Of a DNA stretch of 64,000 nucleotides, positions 1-11,996 are shown piece after piece (position 1 is the stretch's first letter; each line of letters begins with the position of its first letter). Origin of the DNA: Phaeotremella fagi (Eukaryota; Basidiomycota; Tremellomycetes; Tremellales; Phaeotremellaceae); NCBI GenBank assembly GCA_001599715.1, contig BCHU01000011.1, positions 496,001 through 560,000 of the forward strand. The letters are read 5' to 3'. A program made the translations under genes and the position numbers. The notes beneath the pieces are model-generated. The model saw only the letters and a program-made list of their open reading frames with translations, searched no databases and was not told the DNA's origin.

Positions 1-188
1 TGGTTGAGATTTAAAAGTTGACTTTAAAGCTGCACTGGTTGCCTTCGCATCTCTATTCAATTTGCTGTTAACGACGGACGTTTCATCCTGTCAAAGCAAA
101 TTCATGAGACTCACTTGAAAATTTCAGCAGCTCCTCGAACTTGATGAACGTTGGGAGAGTTTTCTCGTGTGTCTCTTGGTCTTGACAT
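1..188 (-). CDS. 5' fragment of an unrecognised gene cut by the window edge
   Basis: On the minus strand an ATG at 188-186 opens a frame beginning MSRPRDTRENSPNV. A GTGAGT donor after position 115 and an acceptor ending at 65 define a 50-nt intron that joins in phase to a second open stretch, KLNRDAKATSAALKSTF, which runs off the window at base 1. The joined N-terminus is hydrophilic, with no signal peptide or membrane segment. I do not recognise the family. It lies downstream of SRP68 on the same strand. The in-phase intron is the main support; the start codon and the reality of the gene remain uncertain. Confidence 0.45.
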
Positions 189-452
189 TGGAGAATGCTT
201 TAGTTGAGGCTTGACATTCAAATTGAGATTTTATGCAGTACTAGATGAGGGATATCATCTTTGTATTGATTATACTATGCTTGTTTTGTATAAATGAATG
301 AAAGGTAGGAAAGATAGATCGAATGAAAGGTTGAATTGTCAAGTGTCAACAAAAGTAGGAGGTTGCACCAAAGAGGCGCTTAAACGACGTCACAATGAGG
401 CAAAGACAATTTATACAAGGGATGGTTCAATCGTGTGCATCATCGTCTACTT

Positions 453-2488
453 CTACTTCTTGCCAAACCATCCACCTAACCATCCCTTAGGTTTCTCATT
501 CGCATCAGAAACGTCCCCAGGTCCAGGTGTCGCTTCTCTAGTCTTTTCCCTCCCAGCTACACGTTTAACAGCCGTGTTAACGACTTCTTCCGCAGTTTCC
601 GTAATTCCGCTAACTACTTTACTAACGTTCTCAACTGCAGACACGGTTTTCTCTTTTTTACCAGCCAAAACCAACAACTCGTCCATAGGTAGATCAATGT
701 AATTGAACGCTGTATCGAAGAAGACGGGTTTTGTAACTTTTTCAGCGAACAGTGCTCTTTTGGCGGCCAAATCTAATGCTGAGATTTTGGTTGAAAGTTC
801 GGATAATTGAGTTGGAGTGATTGGGGTTATCTCTTCTTGTATAGGGATAGATGATGAGGTTAGAGATGTTTCCGCCTGTTGAGAAAGATCGTTGGATCTT
901 GTCAATAGCTGTGTGGCTGATGAGTATGAAGGATTGGGGTGGATACAATGAAGACGAGCTAATTGATAGCATCTGCATCTCGTTAGCTATGTTGTAGGAT
1001 ATACCAACACTCACTTGATAGCATGGAAATATGCCTCAGCGCCTTCGGCACCTGCACGAACCCCCTCTTTCTCCTCGACAATTGCTAAACCACGAAGTTG
1101 ACCCATACTCTGTAAAACCGTGTCATAGAGTTTAACAACGGCAGCTAGATTCTTCACAGCGTCTTCGACTTTGGCTTTACCGCCTTTGATTTTGAAGTCG
1201 GTTGGATCAGAGGGTAAAGATGTTGAAGAGGCGGATAGAGTTTCTACAAGAAGTAGATCACGTCTGATACGATGTGTTAAAAGTAAATGAACAATGTATT
1301 GATGTGCCAAAGATAGAGATTGAGAAGTTTTCGTAGATCTAAGAGAAGTTGATGATCCGGATGCCTAAAATCAGTCCCAAACTCCTTTTGAGAACATACC
1401 TCATGATCATCCAACAATCTCTTGGCAACATTCTCAGCTTCACCTAAAATAGCTAAAGCTCTATCCCAACCTTTCATACCACCACCTCTACCACCTTCAT
1501 CTTTACTTTTAAGTTTACCCAAAGATTCCTGAACCTTCAACATGACAGCTACGATTTCCGCCGATCTCAATTCGATTTTTTCACCAGCAAACTCGACGTC
1601 TTCCAAGATTTTTCGTCCAGCTTCAATAACCTCTGCACCCGTTTCTTCACGAAGTTGTTGCAATAAATTTGAGAATCCAGGTAAAGCTTCTTCCATCATT
1701 TCATCGTCGATATCTTTGACCACACCTTCTATATCGTGGGATTCTGATCTTCCTAGTTTATAAGCACTGAATCTGATTAATGGATCATATTGATCGATGA
1801 ATTCGTTGGCCAAAGCTTGATCATAACTATCCCGAGCTGCTTCACCAATCGTAGAAAGTAATTTACGTCTGGCTGAAAGATCAGTCAAAGCTTCCGCCCA
1901 TTGTGATCGTTCAAAGGCGACTTCAGCCCGAAGAGATAGATGATAAATCGTAATCTCAGAAAGTGTTTTCTTGGAGAGTCGACCTGAGTTGGCTAAACCG
2001 TTCGAAATGGTGTAGAGGGAATTAGCGAAATTCGCTGCCCGTTTTAACCAAGACAATTGATCTTTTCTGGCGTTATGAGGTGGATTAGGTGATGTTACTT
2101 CAACCTTTAAGCCATGAGAATGAGCTAAAGCTCTTTCGGCGGAGAACAACAAGAGCTGTAATGACCTAAGGACTGGTTAGCACAAAACGTAAAAAGACAC
2201 ATCGAAACAAGCCTCACTTGACATCTTTAACACTTTCTTGAGTGATTGGAGCCGGTTTCTTGTAAACCTTTCCTTTCCCGCTGGTAGTCCCTGTTACCTG
2301 TCTCAAACGATGAAGTTTGTTAGAACAATGTCTTCGATACCTCTCATTATCACCGTTTCGAAGACCGTAGACACCTCGCTCTTGACTGAGGAGTTTGAGC
2401 ACTGTAGGGGGAGATTTTTAGGACAGTTTTGGTATAGAATTGAAGGCATTTACTTACACTTGAACGAGAGGTCGTTGGAGGTTGACAT
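453..2488 (-). CDS. SRP68: Signal recognition particle subunit SRP68
   Basis: SRP68 forms a heterodimer with SRP72 on SRP RNA, within the cytosolic particle that targets ribosomes making secretory proteins to the ER. Five exons (2488-2458, 2401-2218, 2165-1400, 1364-1015, 972-453) join in phase to about 616 aa, close to the family's usual size. The N-terminus carries the RNA-binding signature LRNGDNERYRRHCSNKLHRL, followed by a long helical (TPR-like) body; the segment around CYQLARLH matches the conserved C-terminal part. The first exon is only 31 nt and the last intron only about 42 nt. The C-terminus ends in a Gly/Trp/Lys-rich tail. Its start codon is about 210 bp from that of LSM7, so the two probably share a divergent promoter. 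Confidence 0.9.
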
Positions 2489-2699
2489 TGTGATTATGTT
2501 GAGGTTGTTATAAGTGGAGAAGTAGGATGTTGTACGGTCAAAACAGCAATGCCTAATACTGTAACCTGGAATCAATATTTTGAAACATTTAATTTCATTT
2601 AATCCCATTTCATTTCCTACTGTAAATACAAGACACTGGATATCTAAGTCATCTTTCATCCACCTACATCCCCTAACCTCACCTAGAAATATAACTACA

Positions 2700-3292
2700 A
2701 TGTCAGCACCCAGAGTAAGTACATCCTACCAGCTGCTTCCCGAATGATACTGAGAAACAAACTGTAGGGAGGCCGAGGAGGCGCCCAAAGAGGAGGAGCA
2801 AGAGGTGGTGGACCCAACAACTCAACCGAACGAAAGAAGAAAGAATCAATCCTAAATCTCGCAACGTACGTTGATAAAAGTATCAAAGTCAAATTCATGG
2901 GTGGTAGAGAAGGTTGGTTTCTATCCTGCGTATTCTGGAGACCTTGGGACGCTGATGGGTGATTTCTTTTAGTGACCGGTATATTGAAAGGTTATGATCA
3001 ATTGATGAATTTAGTTTTGGACGATGTTGTTGAGGAGTACGAGGGTGAGCTATTCGACTACCTTCGTAAGGATAATAGCTGATGAGAGATTGAAGATGGT
3101 GTTATGCCCCCGAGATCACTTGGATTGGTTGTTCTAAGAGGTCCAAATGTCGTTCTCATTAGTCCTACAGACGGTTCAGCAGGTAGGTGTTTCCCGCTGA
3201 TTTGAGTCTTCATGATTTGAAAGAACCATCATAAAGATTCAATTACTGATCAAATCCATTATCAACTAGAAATCGAAAACCCATTCACGTAA
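2700..3292 (+). CDS. LSM7: U6 snRNA-associated Sm-like protein LSm7
   Basis: LSm7 is one subunit of the heptameric LSm rings: LSm2-8 binds the U6 snRNA 3' end in the nucleus and LSm1-7 promotes mRNA decapping in the cytoplasm. Five exons (2700-2714, 2768-2912, 2973-3044, 3087-3182, 3270-3292) give about 116 aa. Sm1 is seen in the stretch ILNLATYVDKSIKVKFMGGRE followed by TGILKGYDQLMNLVLDD, and Sm2 in LGLVVLRGPNVVLISPTDG. A Gly/Arg-rich N-terminal extension (GGRGGAQRGGARGGG) precedes the fold and could contact RNA. The first exon is only 15 nt and the last only 23 nt. The ending IENPFT matches the family. Confidence 0.93.
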
Positions 3293-3916
3293 ATCATATC
3301 TATCGCAGCGACAGGAGAAAGGAAAGCAAAAATTATCACATGAAATGTAGATACCCATGCATGAAGATATACCAAGAACCCGTTATGGGGTTATGAGCGA
3401 AATGTCGAAATTGCATTTCTCGAGGTGGAATCAAGGTGTAGCCGTCGATTGACTATACTCCCTCTTATCAAGCTTTCATGGAATCACCACTCAACGGGCA
3501 AAGATTTCCAAGTCAACAATTTGGCGAGATATCTCATATGATTGCATGAGACGGATAGTTCTATTTTATGACGATTCCCATTTATGAAACCAAGAAGAGA
3601 AGGCGACGGGGAAATCGAGACCCTAGTGGGAACAGAAAGGCCGACTCTCAAGTTAGGGAAGTTGATTGATTTTCTTCAAATCGTTCGCTTATCAGCTGTC
3701 GACCTCTTTCTGAGCAAGTCATCTTAAGCAGTTGAGTATCCGTCTGAGCCCTCTATGTCCTCATTGGCCGTTGCCGTACATTGACCAAGCAATAACTTGT
3801 GGATTGAGGATAAGATAGATGGATTTGACTGATTTTATCGATAAGCGTGCCTGAAACACCAAACTGATATCTGTCAACATGAGTTTCAACAACAAATCCA
3901 TGTCGAACAACCAACA
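3293..3916. other. Intergenic region, LSM7 to the Trx-like gene
   Basis: This 624-bp stretch follows LSM7 and precedes the next plus-strand gene. I see no open frame with coding character, no RNA gene and no repeat. It should hold the LSM7 3' UTR and the promoter of the gene starting at 3917. Confidence 0.5.
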
Positions 3917-4874
3917 ATGCTGCATATAAAACTATACACCTATCTACCAATCCTAATCCTACTTCTATCATGCTCCAAAGTCGAAGCACAGTAAGCAACC
4001 GACCCCTACTCCTAGCTAACGAAAACAGAGCATCATTAACGGACCAAATTTCAACTCAACTCGGAGTCTTTCAGAAACTCTTCGAATCGCTCAAAAGAGT
4101 GGTCACAGGAACTGCACCTGCTTTCGATCAAGAAGCCCAAGAACTGCAGGATAAAACGGACAACATCGAACGATTAACGTACGGGAATTATCTGGACGTT
4201 CTAGGGAGTGAGGGATATGATTTAAATGTTATTGTTGTGTATGTTCGATAGCGATTTGACTAGACCTAAAGACTGATCGTTGGAACTATTCATTTCAAAG
4301 CCATTCGAAACCTTTCGAAGAACCTTCAGAATCATTTTTTCAAGCTCATAAAAACGCTTCTGAGATCTATCGTTCCAAGGGATCCGAAAATGTATTGAAA
4401 GTCAGATGGACGAGGTTAGATTATATCAACGAATATGAGATATGTACGAAATGGTTGTTATTCAGGTCAGTCCATTCTTACAAGTTCATCACTCGAGGTT
4501 TGAATAATGGATTGTCAGACCACCGTCATATGTCTTCGTTAGTGATCATGGTCAAACCCTTCGATTCCTCGCACCAGGTCAAGTCAACCCCACCGGAGAA
4601 GGGTTATACACTTTCGTCCAGAGTGGGGGTTATAAGAAATTGAATGTTTGGGAAAGTAGTTATGGACCCGGTGGAGAGAAGTATGTCTTGTTCCCTCTTT
4701 TACACTCGTTGTGAGCTGATGCTTTGATGTAGGAGTTGGATCGTCGATTATTATATTACCGCAGTGGATCTTTGGAGTTCTGGAACTTCAAAAATACCTG
4801 GTTGGGTCATGATGATCATCACTGGATTGTTTACGCAGAGGTTGTTGAAATGGATGCATGGGAATAGGGGTTGA
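3917..4874 (+). CDS. Signal-peptide, thioredoxin-like membrane protein of unknown function
   Basis: Five exons (3917-3990, 4029-4238, 4301-4465, 4519-4680, 4733-4874) join in phase to about 250 aa. Residues 1-25 form a clear signal peptide (MLHIKLYTYLPILILLLSC, cleavage near VEAQ). The middle has the beta-alpha-beta layout of a thioredoxin fold, with LNVIVV as the first strand and SYVFVSDHGQTLRFLAPG as the later strand-hairpin. A C-terminal helix (IPGWVMMIITGLF) could span the membrane, with a short basic tail. There is no CxxC motif. The layout recalls the lumenal domain of OST3/OST6 but has one membrane helix instead of four, so I do not assign that name. The secretory or ER location is inferred; function is unknown. 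Confidence 0.75.
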
Positions 4875-5058
4875 AATTTGTAGTTAAAATGAAACGTCAT
4901 CGGTTTTACCATGTATTCGTATACCACCTAGTTGGATAGGATACTTGTATGACATATACAATACATAACTCAAGACCGTTGACTCAATGATCTCGAAACA
5001 GAACACGTCCATGACTACTCATCCTGTCTCTAAGAAAAAAACACATTATAAAAATACC

Positions 5059-7365
5059 CTATCTAGGTTCCAATCTCTTTTCTTTGATTTCATACACCAT
5101 CAAATCCCTGAAATACCTCATATTCTCTGGACCAAAATCCCATTTTCCGTTGATCATATCCACGCCTCTGGCGATATGTTCCAAAGTCTGAACGGAGAAC
5201 ACGCCACAATCGGAACCGTTATCCTGTTGTGAGGATTTCTGAATCGTTTTCAATAAATTTCGGGTCGCTGATATAACAATTTGAATGTTGTCACTTACAT
5301 TGTTGGTTTCGTATTTCCAACCTTCGAAATCGAACTTTCTGCCTTCCTTTTTATCTTGATGTTCACTATTCAAGTATTTCTTTAATTCCTATCGAAATGG
5401 CTTCAGTTTCTTTTATTTTACAATGTAGGGATCACGCTTACGGGAAACAATTCGGTTTTGGCATAACTGTAACCACCCATCGAATCGTAATATTCCATTC
5501 TCTTTTTTTTGAGATCAATAGCGCCAGCTGTCCAATGGGCATTACCTAAATTCACAGGGAATATGATAACGTCGTAAGAGAAAATATCAATCTAAATCAA
5601 AAATAATCAGTAACAAAATCTCTTTCCTGCCAAAAACCAGAACCGACCTTCTTGGTCCACCTAGCTAATTTAGATTTCTCATAACCTTGCTGAGACAATT
5701 TCTCCCAAAAGAATGAATTGAAATAATGAACTTTTCTTTTGGGTCTCCCCTTTGAATCTACGTCTGCTTCTGCTCTTGCCATGATCATCGCTCCGTAGTA
5801 ATTGATAATGGAATCGTTCAGCCATTGACCAGGTCTGAGTCTGGCAAGATTGTTGGCTGTGACTTCTTCCCTGACGAACAGTGATTTGAATCTTGGATCT
5901 CCAAAGGTCTTGTCGACCTTTTTGACTGGTTAATACCAGATTGATCTTCGATGTTTACGACTTACGACAGCTTTCCTCTCAGCATCAAGTGCTTTTGGTG
6001 TTTTAGGTTTCGCTCTCTCTTGTGCTTTTTCGAAATCGTCTTTGAAGGACTTCACAGTTTTATTTATATCCGTACTTGGCCTGTGATGTAAACGTCAGAA
6101 CTAGCAGTTGAGATATTCTCTCAGGAGATTGAAGGGTTTTTGCGTACAATGTTCTTCTGGCTTCTTCAATCTGCCTTGCCTGTCTCATTCGTCGCTTTGG
6201 TGAATAAGGCTAAAAGCTTAGTGGATGCTCGACCATGGATCACTCACTTCTTCAACCTTTGAAGTGACCTTTTCATCTAAAGTTCGGCGTTTTGAAATCG
6301 AAATCTTGACAAGAAGATCCTCGAGCAGTTGTTTACTGATACCTGGAGCCACTGGTTAACCAGAAAAGTGATCGTAAGTATGGCATCTCTAGTACAAACA
6401 GGATACTTACTTTTGCTTGAATAATTAATTTCATGATTTGGCCGTTGAAACGGGAAATGCGTTTTAACACGCTGACCTCTGGCTTTGTCAGACGACGTTA
6501 CCGTGTCTATACGTCGATGAATTTGATCTATCTTGGATCGACCATCTTTATAATGCGGACTGTTACGGATATTTGATCGACTTCTTCTGGGAGATTTGTT
6601 CGAGTGAGAACTACGTCTAGAACCACTCGTTGAAGTTATCGATGGTGTTTGTGATCCTTCTACCCAGCCGAAATATTTTTCACTTGGGATATGGGAGACA
6701 TCCGGTCTTTTAGGACTACGTCTTGGTGCTCTAGAGGATGGTGGGAATGGGGATATTTCGTTTGGCCGAAATTGATTGAAAGAACTAACAGGAAAAAGTT
6801 GTGGTGTTGTTGTTGCGGCTTGAGCAGATTTAGGGTGACTTGGTCCAGATTCTTGTTCTGAGTCTTCTTCATCCTCTTCGTCGACTACAATTATAGGCGA
6901 GGCTTTACTCAGTCCAGACCTTGAATCTAACGTGATGTTTCGGAGTTTTTCCACGTTCTCTCTCTCTACACTTGCCATCATAGCCAAAGTCCCCTTGTTT
7001 CCATTATAATTTGAAAAGTTGGGTAGCGGGGACATTGAAGGTTGGTTTGATAAAGGTAGCGATGAGTTGTGTCGTGATGTCGATGATTTGTTACCTATGA
7101 TCAATTGAAAGAATGAATCGATGAACATCAGCCTCTGGATCAATTTTGGATGGGATGATGAGATACGGTTTTGGACAATTTGACGTTTGGTGGAAGATCT
7201 TCAAAAGAACCTCTACTCACTTGAACTGTTTGACGACGACATACCGAATAAATCTAGCATAGTTTGAAATGGGTTCCAGGACGAATATTTGTCTTCGGTT
7301 TTCATTCGTTTTATCTTATTTTTTTGAGGGGATGATTGTGAAAGTCGTCGCTTCTGAGTAGTCAT
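5059..7365 (-). CDS. ULP1: Ulp1-type SUMO-specific protease (C48 family)
   Basis: Ulp1/SENP enzymes mature the SUMO precursor and remove SUMO from conjugates. The C-terminal catalytic domain shows LRPGQWLNDSIINYY, the His motif NLGNAHWTAGAIDL, the Asp in MEYYDSMGG, and the catalytic Cys in QQDNGSDCGVF. About nine exons are inferred; the N-terminal half (7365-7221, then 7094-6411) is Ser/Pro/basic-rich and disordered, as is usual for localisation regions of Ulp1. The ATG at 7365 is the first in frame. One junction near 5940-5900 only keeps frame with an AAAAG acceptor, so that border is less certain. The segment just before the catalytic Cys also looks like an intron, although it can be read through. 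Confidence 0.87.
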
Positions 7366-7767
7366 GAGGAGAAAGGTTTGATCAAACGGTGTGGACAAAG
7401 GTGAGGAGGAGTTTCGATGGATACGGGGTCTGTTTGGAGTATATTTATAAGTTTATCATATGGAGACGGTAGCTCTATATCTTGTTGTGGTTGTGATGAG
7501 GTTGTATTGTTATTCGATAAGGATAGTTATCACAAAGATGAAGTAAAAGGTTGAAAAGTTGAACCAAAATCTTAACTGAAATTGAAGAATAAGAACTCGC
7601 GTGGTTAGCTGTTGGTAGGAGGATTCCAGTGACTTATCATTTGTTTACCTTTTCATTCATGACTTCCAACTGAAATATATCAATAAATACATATACAAAC
7701 ACATCAAGAAACATATCAAGAACATACCAGCAATCATCAAATTCATATCAACAATTAAAAATCGTCT
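7366..7767. promoter_or_regulatory. Divergent promoter region, ULP1 / PSY2
   Basis: A 402-bp A/T-rich stretch lies between the start codons of two divergent genes, so it should hold both promoters and 5' UTRs. A TATA-like run (TATATTTATAAG, about 7440-7452) sits on the ULP1 side. No gene or repeat is seen. Confidence 0.45.
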
Positions 7768-10700
7768 ATGGCAGGATTACAACCGACCACCTCGTCGGCT
7801 GATATTCTAGCTGACGAAATTGATAAATCCAATGAACCTACCATTTCGTCATCCACTGAAAGCACCGTTCCAGAAGATGTAGCTAAAGTGTCAGATGAAA
7901 ATACTACTCCTAAAGAGAATGAGAATATGGATGTTCAAACTACGGGAGCTGGTGAGATTGATGGAGAAGGTGAAGGGGACGGGGAAAATGAAGTGGAATC
8001 GGGGGATGGTGCTGAGAATTCAGAGAATTTAGATCACAAGGGTAAAAGAGTCAAGGCAAGTACTTTTATCTATGTTCAATTGGATGTGTACTGACTCTGA
8101 AATAGGTTTATGAACTACGGGACGCTTCTTGGTACGATAGAGGTACTGGATATTGTAAAGGTGTCTACGATGAGACCCAGGATTTAGCTTTACTGCTGGT
8201 GGAAGCTGAAGAAACTCCTGTTGAAGGTGAAGAAACTCCTGATGCACCTGGTGGATTCCTTAAAGAGGAGTTGCTGTTTAGTGCAAGAGTTGAGAAAGAG
8301 GATATATATGCTAGACAGCAGGGTGAGTTTGTAGCGCTTCAAGAGGGATCCACGACTGACGAACGACTAGATACACTGATCGTTTGGACGGAACCTTCTT
8401 CGAATCTAGACATGGCATTATCATTCCAAGATGCAGATGGTTGTGAAGACGTTTGGAGATTTATCTGTGATGTTCAAAGACATTATGCTGCTTTAGGTCA
8501 AGGTTGGTAAAGGGAATTTAATTGGAACTGATGGATGTAGGCGAATCTCAAGCTCAACAAGTTCCATCATCTTCCTCGCCGTTATCGACATCACCGTTAC
8601 TAGGTATAGCTGGTAATGTGAATGCAGAAAATAGACCCTGGCAAGCGCCAACATTAGCTAACATCAAGTACGTGCCCCACTTGAGTTTTGCTAACAAAAC
8701 CAGGGACCAGGAGATGTGGTTAAGGATGCAGGCGAAATCAGCTGCTGGAAGGGAGAGAGCTGTTGAACATATCATTGCTGAAGTGAGTCATGAGTTCTGG
8801 ACAGAGTTGACGTCTAGGACTATATCAAACAACTCATCGTTGTTCTGAATCAAGCGGAAGATTTGGAAAGTTTGGAGGACTTGCATGCATTGTGCTCTTT
8901 GATGCAAACGATTCGTGAGTGGTTATAAGGGACTATCTGACAAGTAGTCATGTTTAACGATAATACGATCTTTGAACATATTCTACAGGATGACATTTTC
9001 GTTGGAGTCATTGGGATGTTAGAATGTAGGTAGACTGTGGGAGTACAACTGACGTTCAGATGATCCTGAGTTCCCAACGCTCAAAGCTTCTTATCGTCAA
9101 TTTCTCCAAGAATCTACCAGGTTCAAACAAGTCATCCCAATCAAGGACGATGGTATACGACAAAAGATCCATCAAACGTATCGATTGCTTTATTTGAAAG
9201 ATGTCGTTCTTGCGAGGGTCCTGGATGATCCAACTTTTGGTATACTGAATGGATTCGTTTTTTTCAATCAAGTCGATATCATCAGTCATATCCAGTCAAA
9301 CGATAGTTTCCTTAACGAACTGTTCAGTGGATTCAAAGATGGCCCAACTACAGAATTGGAAGAGAAGAAGAAGGACGTCGTTCTATTCCTCCATCAATTG
9401 ATGTTAATGGGTAAAGGTGTTCAGGTACCAACTCGACTAGCCCTCTATCGAACACTACTAGATCGAGGCTTGTTATTCGTCTGTGAATGGGCTTTTGGAA
9501 GGAACGAAGCGAATCTGTTACATGCGGGTGCGGAGATACTTACACTGGCTGTCGAACATGATGTTAGTGCTGTTAGGATGCACGTACTCAAAGAAGAAGA
9601 GGTACGGAAGAGAACATTGATATTGGAGATCATCGGTTTGTTGAGTAAAACCAAGAATCTGGGTTTACTGGCTCAAATGTCTGATGTCATGAAGACTTTG
9701 TTGGAAACTGGTGCTGAAGATGTGAGTGTTGATTGGGGTTCATGACTAACAGTTAGTTCCCGATGCGTAAAGAAGGTCCCATATCTGAACAGTTTACGCA
9801 ATACTTCTGGGATTCGTGTCATTTCCAGTTATTCAAACCGTTGATTGATTTACCGATAACAAAAGGTAGGTCTTGTAATGGAGTTGAGCTGATATTCGAT
9901 AGAACCTCCAAAACTCGCAAGGGAACTTGCAACATTGTTACAGAATTTAGTTGAATTACTTTCCTTCTGTGTAGTCCAACACGCTCATCGATCCCATTTC
10001 TTCATCCTATCCAACCCAATCACCTTACGAATCGTCGGTTTACTCCATGTCAGAGAGAAACCTTTACGTCATGGTGAGTTGCTGATTAGGATCTGTGTGA
10101 TTGACCGAATCATTAGCCGCACTCCGATTCCTTAAAGCTTGTATCAAAACTGGGAACCATTTCATTCATCGTTATTTCACCAAGAACGATCTTTTCTTAC
10201 CTCTGATCGAGTTGTTGGAATTCGAGGAAGGGAGGGATAACATGTTGACCTCGGCTTGTATGGATATTTTGGAGATTATTCGAAAAGTACGTTCAAACGT
10301 AGATACCAGAGCTGATCTTTTAGGATAACTTGAAACCCATCATTAATCACATTTTCGAAAAATATAAACCAAGATTAGAGAATCTAGGTAACAGAGCTAA
10401 TCTACGTGCGATAATTTACGGGTTAACGATAAAATGGGAACAAAACAATGAACCACCTCCAGCTGCACCTAGTCAAGAAGGTGAATCATCCAAGGCGTGG
10501 CAAAGGAAGATTGAAGTTGAGGAGGAAGAATACTTTAACGTCTCTGACGAAGAGGAGAAGGATAAAGAGATCGGACCGAAGAACCCCATGGAAATCAAGA
10601 CGAAACGTAAAAGAGTTTCTTCACATCCTGGATTCTCTGGTAAGAGAAATTCCAATGTGGTTGCAAACACCCCATCTGGTGTTACCGGGAAACCAGCACT

Positions 10701-11076
10701 GGGTTTAGATTATGATGACGGATCAGATTCGGATGGTTCGACGGGCGTGGCGTCACCACAGTTGAAACCTGAGAATATCGATATGAACGATCCACCGACT
10801 TTAACGGCTACGGAGGAGTTTTCAGAGGATCTGGGTGACGTGGCTATGAAGATGAGAGCTAAGAGGTTGAGGGAGGAAGAAGAGGAAGAAGGTTTTGCTG
10901 GGTTGTTGGTTAAACCTAAAGAGAGTGGGTCGAGTACGACGCCAACGCCAACACCTGCTTCGACAACGACGACACCTAGTAAGGAAAGTGGTAAGAAGAT
11001 TAAATTGAGTTTCGCTTTGGCTAGACGATTGGGGGGTCGGGGTGATAGAGATAAAGATAAGGAGAAGGATAAGTAG
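7768..11076 (+). CDS. PSY2: Protein phosphatase 4 regulatory subunit 3 (SMEK/Psy2)
   Basis: Psy2/SMEK/PP4R3 directs the PP4 phosphatase to targets such as DNA-damage response proteins. An acidic N-terminal extension leads into an EVH1/PH-like domain (VYELRDASWYDRGTG and VWTEPSSNLDMALSFQDADG), then the long SMEK armadillo-like domain spread over about ten exons (for example RFKQVIPIKDDGIRQKIHQT, HQLMLMGKGVQVPTRLALY, KACIKTGNHFIHRYF), then a disordered acidic/basic tail ending FALARRLGGRGDRDKDKEK. The first intron (8056-8105) has a GC donor (GCAAGT) instead of GT; the frame KRVK|VYEL, matching the family, supports it. The gene is convergent with RPS12. Confidence 0.92.
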
Positions 11077-11453
11077 GTACGCTTATAATGTATACTGTAG
11101 CTTTCGGTTTGAGCGGTGCAGCGATGCTCTGTAGGGCTCAACAGTGCTGGCAACAGATGGGAAGTCATGTAACATGCATTTCCACTATTGAGTACTCAAA
11201 AAAACTAATATACCAAATCCAAATTAATTGATCGGTAAATCTAAACATTGTTAGTGAACTGTTCATCCCTGATTTGATGATCATAATGGAAAGACAAGAG
11301 ATCAGACATTGGAGGTTGCCCCCTTGCGGAGGTAGGTTCGATTCCTGGGGTTATCGACAAATTAAATTGCGAAGAGGGAGTCCCATGTTCATCCGTGAAG
11401 CGTTGAAATTGTGAAGTGGGAAGTGGTAGAATAAGAAAAGTGGACCTACAGAT
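11077..11453. other. Intergenic region between convergent PSY2 and RPS12
   Basis: This 377-bp stretch lies between the stop codons of two converging genes and should hold their 3' UTRs and terminators. It contains a T-loop-like GGTTCGATTCC at about 11328, examined as a possible tRNA and rejected. No other structure is seen. Confidence 0.45.
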
Positions 11454-11996
11454 TTAACGAGATTTGAAGTATTCAAGTAAAACTTGAAGAGCTGGTGAAT
11501 CTTGACCGTAGTTGGTGACGACGACACAAGAGCATCCAACGACTTTTCTTGGTTTACCTTCACGGTCGATTTTCTGTTGAATTGGGATTAGTTTTGATAT
11601 ATTGATAGGAGACTTATAACTTACGGCTAAACCAGCCCATGCACCGAGAACTTTGGCGTCGGAAACTTTGATAAGTTGGATGTTGTGTTCGGCACAAAGA
11701 GCTTCGATGAGTTTAAGGTATTCGGCTAGAGTATTGAATTAGAAAGTCGAATTATCAATAGAGAATCAATGATACCTACCCTCAGTAACGGTCTCGACCA
11801 AAACACAAAGATGAGCCTCCTTCTTGTCCAAAGCCTTAGCTGATTCTCTAAGACCACGAGCGAGACCATCATGAACTAAAGCGTTCTTGATAACTTCTTG
11901 TAAAGCGTCCTCGACTGATAAAGTTCCACCAGTCTTCTCTTCAACTTCAGCAACTTCAACTTCCTCAACGTTTTGGATTTCTTCAGTATCAGACAT
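11454..11996 (-). CDS. RPS12: 40S ribosomal protein S12 (eS12)
   Basis: eS12 is a small-subunit ribosomal protein of the L7Ae/L30e fold. Three exons (11996-11780, 11725-11625, 11573-11454) give 145 aa, the expected size. Family landmarks are [20 protein letters not shown] near the N-terminus, the core [10 protein letters not shown] and [19 protein letters not shown], and the ending [20 protein letters not shown]. The N-terminal acidic stretch ([14 protein letters not shown]) is typical of fungal copies. It starts at the ATG preceding SDTEEIQN. It is divergent from RPL8, so the two ribosomal protein genes probably share a promoter. Confidence 0.96.

Noticed and set aside
3917..4874. Assignment of the thioredoxin-like membrane protein as OST3/OST6.
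   Set aside because: It has one membrane helix, not four, and lacks the CxxC; similarity is limited to overall layout.
11280..11355. Possible tRNA on the plus strand, from the T-loop-like GGTTCGATTCC at about 11328.
   Set aside because: The T stem has a mismatch and a wobble, no 5' partner for the GGTTATC acceptor strand lies 60-100 bp upstream, and no D arm or anticodon stem could be formed.
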